A DNA stretch of 5,045 nucleotides. Source: JACCUZ01 sp038246575 (GTDB taxonomy: Bacteria > Actinomycetota > Actinomycetes > JACCUZ01). The notes under the pieces are model-generated. The model saw nothing but the letters and a program-made list of their open reading frames with translations. It ran no database searches and had not been told where the DNA came from. Within the stretch, counting starts at the first letter, position 1. Every line of letters starts with the position of its first letter. Of the stretch, positions 1-5,045 are shown one piece after another. The position numbers and the translations under genes were made by a program. The stretch lies in NCBI GenBank assembly GCA_038246575.1, contig JBBRVU010000249.1:1-5045 (forward strand). The letters run 5' to 3'.

Positions 1-641
1 CTCTTGGGCGACAGCACCTGGTCGATCAGGTAGACGGTGGCGTTGGCGGTCTGCACGTTGCCGCAGACGACCGTGGCGTTTCCGTCAACCGTGAAGTCCT
101 CGCCAGAACCCTCGACGGTGACCTCTCCACCCTGCAGGGTCTCGTGCGTCCCCGCGAGGTCCGCGGGCGACAGCTTGCCCGGGACGACGTGGTAGGTCAG
201 GACCGTGGTGAGCAGACCCTTGGGGTCGTTCAGGGCCTTCTTCAGGGTGGCCTGGTCCATCGCTGCGAAGGCGTCGTTGGTCGGCGCGAACACGGTGATG
301 TCCTCGGCGCTGTTCAGGGTGTCGACCAGCTCGGCCTTGGTGACAGCGGTCACCAGGGTGGACAGGGCCGGGTTGTTCGACGCCGCAGTGGCGACCGGGT
401 CCTGGGCCATGCCCTGGAAGCTGCCCGCACCATCGGCAGGAACGGCGGCGCAGCCCGAGCCGAACGGCTCGGTCGCGCTGGCCGACTCCGAGGACGGAGC
501 AGCAGACGAGGACTCCGGCGCGCTGGAGGTGTCTGAGGTGCCGGCAGCGGTGGTGCTGCTGCCGCCGCAGGCTGCGAGTGAGAATGCCGCCAGGACGCCC
601 GCAGCCGCGAGAGTCATGGACCGGCGGTTCCGGATGCTCAT
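1..641 (-). CDS. Fasciclin (FAS1) domain lipoprotein, MPT70/MPT83-like, 3' end cut by window edge
   Basis: A secreted, lipid-anchored surface protein with one FAS1 domain. Residues 1-25 form a lipoprotein signal peptide: basic start (MSIRNRR), hydrophobic core, then lipobox LAAC with Cys25 as the predicted lipidated residue. Residues 26-59 are a Ser/Ala/Thr/Glu-rich linker. The FAS1 domain fills about 75-213 and shows TVFAPTNDAF (117-126) and LTYHVVPGK (148-156). As I recall the sequences, it aligns well with mycobacterial MPT70/MPT83, including SFQGMAQDPVATAASNNP and ANATVYLIDQVL near the end; Cys64 and Cys193 match the MPT70 disulfide pair. The window ends after residue 213 (SPK), so only a few residues should be missing. 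Met1 is preferred over Met9 because an AAGGAG ribosome site lies 7 nt upstream. FAS1 domains usually mediate adhesion or protein contacts; the partner here is unknown. It lies 64 bp downstream of the molybdoenzyme gene on the same strand. Confidence 0.93.
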   Translation of the reverse strand, partial: MSIRNRRSMTLAAAGVLAAFSLAACGGSSTTAAGTSDTSSAPESSSAAPSSESASATEPFGSGCAAVPADGAGSFQGMAQDPVATAASNNPALSTLVTAVTKAELVDTLNSAEDITVFAPTNDAFAAMDQATLKKALNDPKGLLTTVLTYHVVPGKLSPADLAGTHETLQGGEVTVEGSGEDFTVDGNATVVCGNVQTANATVYLIDQVLSPK

Positions 642-648
642 GGGAAAT

Positions 649-654
649 CTCCTT
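649..654 (-). promoter_or_regulatory. Strong ribosome binding site of the fasciclin gene
   Basis: On the minus strand AAGGAG lies 7 nt before the ATG at 641-639. It is the only textbook Shine-Dalgarno sequence before any start seen in this window. It settles the start of the fasciclin lipoprotein and suggests it is translated more efficiently than its neighbours. Just upstream (659-680) the RNA would be almost entirely A and C, with no U and only two G, and so should be unstructured. Confidence 0.8.
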
Positions 655-682
655 GATCGGTTGTTGTGTGTTGCGTTGCGCA

Positions 683-699
683 CCCCGCCGTCGGCGGGG
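683..699 (-). terminator. GC-rich hairpin after the molybdoenzyme gene (possible terminator or attenuator)
   Basis: CCCCGCCG (683-690) and CGGCGGGG (692-699) are perfect inverted repeats around one base. In RNA this would give a 6-bp all-GC stem with a 5-nt loop. The hairpin begins 6 nt after the TAG stop (708-706) of the oxidoreductase gene. There is no U-tract, so it is not a classical intrinsic terminator, although U-poor hairpins are common at actinobacterial gene ends. It could instead slow transcription or protect mRNA within a two-gene transcript. The rest of the 64-bp gap holds the A/C-rich leader; I see no TANNNT promoter box in it. Confidence 0.5.
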
Positions 700-705
700 A
701 CGTCT

Positions 706-2292
706 CTAAGCGACCGTGACGACGGTCGAGTGCCATCCGGTTGCACCGGAGGGGAAGGGGTCCACGCGCTTCTTGGGCTGCGTCGCGTTGTCGGCGTCGG
801 TCGCGCGGACCTCGATCTTGTGGCTGCCGGACTTGGCGTCCCACTGCCAGACCCACTGCCGCCAGGTGTCCGTCGAGGGCACCTCGGCCAGGTCGGCCCT
901 CTGCCACGGTCCCTCGTCGACGCGTACCTCGACACCGTCGATGCCGCGGTGCTGGGCCCAGGCGACGCCGGCGACGGCGACCTTGCCGGGCTGAAGCTGG
1001 GCGAAGGGCTTGGGGGTGTCGATCCGCGACATCGTCTTGATCTCGGCCTTCGGCGCCCAGCCCCGCTCTGTCCAGTACGCCTGGGTGTCGGCGAACCGGG
1101 TCAGCTCAAGGTCCACCAGCCACTTGGTGGCGGACACGTAGCCGTAGAGACCGGGAACGACCATGCGCACGGGGAAGCCGTGCTCCACCGGCAGCGGCTC
1201 GCCGTTCATCCCGATGGCGAGCAGCGCGTCCCGCCCGTCCATCACCACGGCAGTCGGGGTGCTGATGCGCATCCCGTCCGCGGACGTGCTCAGGATCATG
1301 TCCGCGGCCGGGTCGACACCGGCCTCCTTCAGGAGCGCAGCCAGGGGCGTGCCGAGCCAGCGTGCGTTGCCGACGTACCTGCCGCCGACCTCGTTGGAGA
1401 CGCAGGCGAGGGTGATGTCGCGCTCGACCATGTCCCGGGCGAGCAGTGCCTGGTAGTCGAGCTCGATCTCCTTGTCCACCATGCCGTGCACGCGCAGGGT
1501 CCAGCCATCGGTAGGCACCTGCGGCACGACCAGCGCCGTGTCGACCCGGTAGAAGTCTTGGTTTGGCGTTGCGAACGAGCTCAGTCCCTGGATCTTGAGG
1601 TCGGTGCCTCGCGGGATGGGTGTCGCCTGGCTCGACGGGGCGGGCAGCTGGACGTCGGCGCGGGCAGCCGCCACGTTCGACCGGCGACCGGACACCACGC
1701 GCCCGATGGCGCCCAGGACGACGCCGACGCCGGCCACGACGAGCCCGGCGACGAGGAATCGACGCCGGTCGTCGACGACCCAGGACTTGGCGTCGTCGGC
1801 CGCGGCGGTGCCGTCGGTCGGGCTCGCCGTCCGGGGCAGGCGACGCAGCAGCATGTTCAGGGCGTACGCCCCGATGGCTGCACCGATCAGTGAGGGCAGC
1901 ACATCCGCGACGCCGGCGGTCGGTCGGGTCGCGGCGGCCAACGCGCCGACGAGTCCCAGCACGGCGACCCCCGCCAGGCCGATGACCTGTCGGCGAACGG
2001 CGAGTGCACCGGTGACCAGAGTCAGCAGGACGAGGACGGCGATGATCGAGCCGAGCAGCACCGGCTTGTCGTTGGTGCCGAAGGTGCTGATCGCGAACTG
2101 CTTGAGCCAGACCGGCGCGGCATCGATGACGCTGCCGCCGACGGCCACCACCGGCGAGGCCTGCGGCGCGATGATCGCCGCGAGCAGCTCGGCGACTCCG
2201 AGCGCGATCAGCGCAGCGAGCAGGCCGGCCACCGCACCGAAGACGTACCTGGTGCGGCTGCTGCGGTCCCTTTTGTTGCTCACGGTGAGCAT
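706..2292 (-). CDS. Membrane-anchored molybdopterin-dependent oxidoreductase (sulfite oxidase family)
   Basis: A 528-residue extracytoplasmic molybdenum enzyme on a membrane anchor. Hydrophobic helices lie near residues 16-41, 78-98, 102-121, 129-149 and 181-200. Basic residues (7-15, 100-101, 150-154, 176-178) fit an N-in topology that places the catalytic part outside. The twin-arginine-like motif DRRRFLV (175-181) directly precedes helix 5. The catalytic domain (about 225-400) has the family's molybdenum-ligand segment LACVSNEVGG with Cys297, and HGFPVRMVVPGLYGYVSATKWL-type sequence at 371-392. The C-terminal part (about 435-528) resembles the Mo-co dimerisation domain (GVAWAQHRGIDGVEVRVD-like strand). 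No haem-binding domain is visible, so the electron acceptor is unknown; the substrate (sulfite or another oxo compound) cannot be told from sequence. The start is uncertain: ATG at 2292 or in-frame GTG at 2283, neither with a good ribosome site. It is followed by the fasciclin gene and is divergent from the desaturase gene. Confidence 0.93.
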   Translation of the reverse strand: MLTVSNKRDRSSRTRYVFGAVAGLLAALIALGVAELLAAIIAPQASPVVAVGGSVIDAAPVWLKQFAISTFGTNDKPVLLGSIIAVLVLLTLVTGALAVRRQVIGLAGVAVLGLVGALAAATRPTAGVADVLPSLIGAAIGAYALNMLLRRLPRTASPTDGTAAADDAKSWVVDDRRRFLVAGLVVAGVGVVLGAIGRVVSGRRSNVAAARADVQLPAPSSQATPIPRGTDLKIQGLSSFATPNQDFYRVDTALVVPQVPTDGWTLRVHGMVDKEIELDYQALLARDMVERDITLACVSNEVGGRYVGNARWLGTPLAALLKEAGVDPAADMILSTSADGMRISTPTAVVMDGRDALLAIGMNGEPLPVEHGFPVRMVVPGLYGYVSATKWLVDLELTRFADTQAYWTERGWAPKAEIKTMSRIDTPKPFAQLQPGKVAVAGVAWAQHRGIDGVEVRVDEGPWQRADLAEVPSTDTWRQWVWQWDAKSGSHKIEVRATDADNATQPKKRVDPFPSGATGWHSTVVTVA

Positions 2293-2307
2293 CCGTCACT
2301 GTCGGCC

Positions 2308-2351
2308 CCGCGGATTGGCCGCACCATGGTCTCCGTATGGTCACGGAATGG
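2308..2351. repeat. Four 11-bp phased direct repeats in the divergent promoter region
   Basis: Reading the plus strand in consecutive 11-mers gives CCGCGGATTGG (2308-2318), CCGCACCATGG (2319-2329), TCTCCGTATGG (2330-2340) and TCACGGAATGG (2341-2351). Positions 2, 4, 9, 10 and 11 are the same in all four, position 1 is always a pyrimidine, and position 8 is A in three of four; consensus YCNCNNNATGG. The next 11-mers on each side do not fit. The array fills most of the 55-bp gap between the divergent starts, and its last unit contains the desaturase ATG. One repeat per helical turn would put all copies on one face of the DNA, as for a cooperatively bound regulator. The binding protein is unknown. 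An 8-bp palindrome ACCATGGT (2323-2330) spans the second and third units. Confidence 0.55.
2315..2341 (+). promoter_or_regulatory. Candidate leaderless promoter of the desaturase gene
   Basis: TATGGT (2336-2341) fits the actinobacterial -10 pattern TANNNT. Six bases later comes the ATG at 2348, so transcription could begin at the start codon itself and yield a leaderless mRNA. This suits the absence of a proper Shine-Dalgarno sequence; only CGGA directly abuts the ATG. A weak -35-like TTGGCC lies at 2315-2320 with a rather short 15-bp spacer. The boxes overlap the phased 11-bp repeats, so a protein bound there would affect this promoter. No equally good -10 box was found for the opposite gene. 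Confidence 0.4.
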
Positions 2352-3853
2352 CTCGCATCGTCGCGGTCGGCGCCGGAATGGGCGGTCTAGCAGCGGCTTT
2401 GCGCCTGGCGACGGCCGGCCACGACGTGATGCTCTGTGAGCAGGGTCACTCGATCGGCGGCAAGCTGGCAACGCTGTCCCGCGACGGATTCGCCTTCGAC
2501 ACGGGGCCGTCGCTGCTGACTCTGCCCGCGGTCTACCGGGACCTGTTCCTCAACACCGGGGCGCCGTTGCAAGAGTGCGTCGAGCTGGTCGAGGTCGACC
2601 CGGCGTTCCGCTATCGCTTCCCCGACGTCGACGGGACCGGCCCGGTCTGGCTCGAGATGCCCAACGCCTCACGGGCGCGCACCAGGGCCGCCCTGGACGC
2701 GACGCTCGGCTCCGGAGCCGGGGATGACTGGGACCGCTTCCTCGAGCGCGCCCACGACATCTGGCAGGTCACCCGTGAACCGTTCCTCGAGTCCCCCCTG
2801 TCGGGTGTGCGTGACCTCGCCCGGCTGGCCCGGCACACCCAGGACATCCGGGCCGTCGCGCCCTGGCGGTCGCTGCGCTCGCTGGGTCGGCAGCACCTGC
2901 GCGACCCGCGGTTGCGGATGCTCCTCGACCGCTACGCGACCTACACCGGGTCCGACCCCCGGCGCGCACCCGCGGCGCTGGCTGTCGTGCCCTACATCGA
3001 GGCGACCTTCGGCGCCTGGCACGTGCGCGGCGGCCTAGGCCGGCTGGCGGATGCACTGCACGACCGGGTGCTCGAGCGCGGGGTCAACGTGCGCACCGGG
3101 ACCGACGTGGCGCGCATCCTCGTCGAGGGCGGGTGCGCCGCGGGTGTGCAGCTCGCGTCCGGGGAAACGGTTGCCGCCGACGTCGTGATCTCGGGTGCGG
3201 ACGCCTCGCACCTGTACGACGACCTGGTCCCGGCCGGTGCGGCGGCAAGTGCTCGCCGCCGGTTGCGGCGCGCGACGCCGTCGTTCTCCGGCTTCGTGCT
3301 GCTGCTGGCACTGCGTGGCCGGACCCCTGAGGTCGGCCACCACACGGTGCTCTTCCCGGCCGACTACGACGCCGAGTTCGACGCGCTGTTCGGCCGCGAG
3401 GCTCATCCGGTCGAGGACCCGACCGTCTACGTCTGCTCCCCCGATGACGCGGCCATGCGCCCCGACGGCTACGAGGCGTGGTCCGTGCTGGTCAACGCTC
3501 CTCGGCACGGAGACGGTCCGGGGCTGGTCGACTGGACGGCGCCGGGCCTCGCCGACGACTACGCCGACCGGGTGCTTGCGGTCCTCGCCGCACGCGGGCT
3601 CGACGTGCGAGACCGGGTGCTGTGGCGGGAGATCCGGACACCGGCCGACATCGAGCGCACGACGCGCTCCCCCGGCGGTGCGATCTACGGCACCTCGTCC
3701 AACGGGGCCCGGGCGGCTTTCCTGCGACCGGCCAACCGGTCTCCGTTGCCGGGTCTGTTCCTCGTCGGCGGCTCGGCGCACCCCGGTGGTGGTCTCCCCC
3801 TCGTCGGCCTGTCCGCCCGCATCGTGGCCGACCTCGTCGGGCCGGCGTCGTAG
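2348..3853 (+). CDS. CrtI/CrtD-family carotenoid desaturase-like FAD oxidoreductase
   Basis: A 501-residue flavoprotein of the phytoene desaturase family, the usual length for this family. The N-terminal dinucleotide-binding motif GAGMGGL is at residues 8-14, with acidic Glu31 at the end of the second strand and GGKLATLSRDGFAFDTGPSL-type sequence after it. Middle segments typical of the family are ATYTGSDP (197-204) and the GGLGRLADAL stretch (228-237). The C-terminal FAD signature is PGLFLVGGSAHPGGGLPLV (468-486). The HPGGGLPL form is closer, from memory, to CrtD-type (hydroxycarotenoid 3,4-desaturase) members than to CrtI, which usually reads HPGAG.P. The substrate is therefore uncertain: phytoene, a hydroxylated or apo-carotenoid, or another polyene. 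No crtB, crtE or lycopene cyclase lies in the window. The ATG at 2348 is chosen because the FAD-binding strand begins directly after it; the frame stays open upstream only as antisense to the molybdoenzyme gene. Confidence 0.9.
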   Translation: MARIVAVGAGMGGLAAALRLATAGHDVMLCEQGHSIGGKLATLSRDGFAFDTGPSLLTLPAVYRDLFLNTGAPLQECVELVEVDPAFRYRFPDVDGTGPVWLEMPNASRARTRAALDATLGSGAGDDWDRFLERAHDIWQVTREPFLESPLSGVRDLARLARHTQDIRAVAPWRSLRSLGRQHLRDPRLRMLLDRYATYTGSDPRRAPAALAVVPYIEATFGAWHVRGGLGRLADALHDRVLERGVNVRTGTDVARILVEGGCAAGVQLASGETVAADVVISGADASHLYDDLVPAGAAASARRRLRRATPSFSGFVLLLALRGRTPEVGHHTVLFPADYDAEFDALFGREAHPVEDPTVYVCSPDDAAMRPDGYEAWSVLVNAPRHGDGPGLVDWTAPGLADDYADRVLAVLAARGLDVRDRVLWREIRTPADIERTTRSPGGAIYGTSSNGARAAFLRPANRSPLPGLFLVGGSAHPGGGLPLVGLSARIVADLVGPAS

Positions 3854-3854
3854 G

Positions 3855-3866
3855 CGGCTTCGGCCG
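3855..3866. terminator. Small UUCG-loop hairpin in the convergent gap
   Basis: CGGC-TTCG-GCCG begins 2 bases after the desaturase stop codon. In plus-strand RNA this is a 4-bp GC stem closed by the exceptionally stable C(UUCG)G tetraloop. It lies inside the 19-bp gap between the convergent stops (3853 and 3873), where transcripts from both sides must end or overlap. The stem is short and has no U-tract, so a terminator role is only a suggestion. In the minus direction the loop would be CGAA. Confidence 0.3.
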
Positions 3867-3872
3867 GGACGA

Positions 3873-4526
3873 TCAGCCCAGCCGACGGCGCACGGTCCGC
3901 AGCAGCTGGACCAAGCCCACGACGCCGAGAGCCACCCAGACCCCGGCCCCGAGCTCCGGCCACAGGTCACCGAGCGCTGCACCCGAGGCGAGGAACGCGG
4001 CGGTGACGATGACCCGCGTCGGTCGCTCCCAGACGGTGACCACGCCGATCTCGGTCATGCCCCCCGCCGCGGCGCGCGCCCTGGCGTACTCCTGGAGGAA
4101 CATGAGCGTCCCGGCGACGACGCACACCGCCGGCTGGGCTCCCGCCAGCCACAACGCCACGAGGTAGAGCAGGTCGCTCACGCGATCGGCGAGCGAGTCC
4201 AGCACGTGGCCCCAGCGCGTCGCCCGGCCGGTGAGCACCGCGACGGCGCCGTCGAGGTTGTCCAGCAGACCCGAGAGCAGGACGGCCAGCGCAGCGCCGA
4301 CCAGCCACGCCGCTCCATCGCCCGCCGCCAGCGCCGCCGCACAGGCGCTGACGAGGACGCCGATCGCCGTCACCACGTCCGGCGCGACCCCGGTGCGCGC
4401 CAGCGGTCGGGCCAGCGCGTACGCAACCGAGAGCCAGCTGCGCACCAGCGAGCTGCCCCGCGGGTCGTACCCGCCGTGCAGGTCTGACCAGGCGTCGAAG
4501 TAGCCGTCGCGATCGAGCTGGCTCAT
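3873..4526 (-). CDS. CDP-alcohol phosphatidyltransferase family membrane protein
   Basis: A 217-residue integral membrane enzyme of the family that joins a CDP-linked lipid to an alcohol, releasing CMP and forming a phospholipid. The family signature is DxxDGxxAR(x8)GxxxDxxxD. Here it reads Asp89, Asp92-Gly93, Ala96, Gly106, Asp110 and Asp114, so all four metal-binding aspartates are present and correctly spaced. The usual Arg after Ala is Val97. Hydrophobic segments lie near 50-69, 73-89, 116-141, 172-186 and 190-209. Other family-like pieces are QEYARARA (145-152) and WERPTR (166-171). The alcohol substrate (glycerol phosphate, inositol phosphate or other) cannot be assigned. The gene starts 15 bp after the metF stop and probably shares its transcript; no clear ribosome site is visible, which suggests translation follows on from metF. 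Its 3' end converges with the desaturase gene. Confidence 0.9.
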   Translation of the reverse strand: MSQLDRDGYFDAWSDLHGGYDPRGSSLVRSWLSVAYALARPLARTGVAPDVVTAIGVLVSACAAALAAGDGAAWLVGAALAVLLSGLLDNLDGAVAVLTGRATRWGHVLDSLADRVSDLLYLVALWLAGAQPAVCVVAGTLMFLQEYARARAAAGGMTEIGVVTVWERPTRVIVTAAFLASGAALGDLWPELGAGVWVALGVVGLVQLLRTVRRRLG

Positions 4527-4541
4527 CGGGTGGCGCCGGGA

Positions 4542-5045
4542 TCAGGCGCGACTGTGCAGCCCGAGCTGCTGGTAGATCTCGCGGGTCGCGGTCGAGGTGT
4601 TCAACGTGATGAAGTGCAGCCCCGGCACGCCCTCGTCGAGCAGGCGCCGGCACAGCGATGTCGCGGCGTCCACACCGATCCGCCGCATCTCGTCGGCGTC
4701 GTCCTCGGCAGCGAGCAACGCGTCGGCCAGCTCGGCCGGGAACGCTGCGTTGGACAGCTCGGCGAAACGCTGGATCTGGCGCGCGTTGGTCGCCGGCATG
4801 ATGCCGGGGATGATCGGGACCTCGCAGCCGGTCGCTGCGACGCGGTCGCGCAGACGCAGGTAGTCCTCGGCCCGGAAGAACATCTGGGTGATCGCATAGT
4901 CGGCTCCGGCGCGGCACTTCTGCACGAAGTACCGCGTGTCCGTCTCCCAGTCGGTGGAGCGCGGGTGGCGCTCCGGGAACGCTGCGACACCGACGCAGAA
5001 GTCACCGGACTCCTTGAGCAGCCGCACCAGGTCCTCGGCATAGGC
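4542..5045 (-). CDS. metF: Methylenetetrahydrofolate reductase, 5' end cut by window edge
   Basis: The last 167 residues of a cytoplasmic flavoprotein that reduces 5,10-methylenetetrahydrofolate to 5-methyltetrahydrofolate, the methyl donor for methionine synthesis. The full protein is usually about 290-310 residues, so over a third is missing beyond 5045. Visible family segments are AAFPERHPRS (fragment residues 21-30), ADYAITQMFF (48-57), IIPGIMPATN and LHFITLN near the C-terminus. These match E. coli MetF segment for segment as I recall it; the Gln of TQMFF corresponds to the substrate-binding Gln183 there. The reading frame is open to the window edge; the GTG at 5027-5025 is internal, because conserved sequence continues before it. 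The stop TGA is at 4544-4542, and the CDP-alcohol phosphatidyltransferase gene follows 15 bp later. Confidence 0.96.
   Translation of the reverse strand, partial: AYAEDLVRLLKESGDFCVGVAAFPERHPRSTDWETDTRYFVQKCRAGADYAITQMFFRAEDYLRLRDRVAATGCEVPIIPGIMPATNARQIQRFAELSNAAFPAELADALLAAEDDADEMRRIGVDAATSLCRRLLDEGVPGLHFITLNTSTATREIYQQLGLHSRA

Noticed and set aside
205..1893. 562-codon open frame on the plus strand
   Set aside because: It runs antisense to both the fasciclin and molybdoenzyme genes, has no recognisable domain and shows the low-complexity composition of a GC-rich shadow frame.
1106..2344. 412-codon minus-strand frame overlapping the molybdoenzyme gene
   Set aside because: It is an Arg/Gly/Pro-rich shadow of the true frame, which carries the helices, Cys297 and the dimerisation domain.
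1595..2347. In-frame upstream extension of the desaturase gene giving a 752-residue protein
   Set aside because: The extension is antisense to the molybdoenzyme gene, is Ala/Thr/Ser/Arg-rich without domains, and the FAD-binding strand begins right after Met at 2348. A TTG at 2315 is possible but would add only 11 poorly conserved-looking residues.
2293..2347. Mycobacterial SigK-type promoter for the molybdoenzyme gene
   Set aside because: CCAT-like pieces recur on the minus strand, but they are the phased repeats, and I found no matching -10 element at a suitable distance.
2308..2351. Streptomyces-type PHO box
   Set aside because: The 11-nt unit length is the same, but neither strand shows the GTTCACC core in the repeats.
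3967..4917. 316-codon minus-strand frame spanning metF and the phosphatidyltransferase gene
   Set aside because: It is out of frame with both conserved proteins and strongly Arg/Ala-biased, so it is a shadow rather than a fusion.
4542..5027. GTG at 5027 as the true metF start
   Set aside because: The product would be about 161 residues and lack the N-terminal half of the barrel; the frame is open to the window edge, so the gene is cut by the window.

Overview
The window is high-GC DNA (roughly 70 % by eye) with dense, tightly packed genes and strong G/C bias at third codon positions. Protein similarities point to an actinobacterium (Actinomycetota): an MPT70/MPT83-type fasciclin lipoprotein, an actinobacterial-style polytopic molybdoenzyme and a CDP-alcohol phosphatidyltransferase. 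I cannot fix the genus. The window holds five protein-coding genes, two of them cut by the window edges, and no RNA genes, insertion sequences, CRISPR arrays or phage genes.

Left block, minus strand (1-2292): a membrane-anchored molybdopterin oxidoreductase of the sulfite oxidase fold (706-2292) is followed, after a GC-rich hairpin and an A/C-rich leader, by a secreted fasciclin-domain lipoprotein (641 down to the left edge, nearly complete). Both products should lie outside the cytoplasmic membrane. The molybdoenzyme carries a twin-arginine motif in front of its fifth membrane helix, which suggests combined Sec and Tat insertion.

Middle (2293-3853): a 55-bp divergent intergenic region separates the molybdoenzyme gene from a plus-strand CrtI/CrtD-family carotenoid desaturase-like flavoprotein. 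Nearly all of this gap is four 11-bp units, each ending in TGG (ATGG in three of them), which run into the desaturase start codon. A TANNNT -10-like box sits at the distance expected for a leaderless transcript.

Right block, minus strand (3873-5045): the 3' half of metF (methylenetetrahydrofolate reductase) is followed 15 bp later by a CDP-alcohol phosphatidyltransferase family membrane enzyme. That gene converges with the desaturase gene across a 19-bp gap containing a small UUCG-loop hairpin.

The genes do not form one obvious pathway. The left pair looks like an envelope redox/adhesion module. The middle and right genes concern isoprenoid pigment, phospholipid and one-carbon metabolism. 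I see no clearly new multi-gene system. The strongest unexplained signal is the helically phased repeat array in the divergent promoter region.
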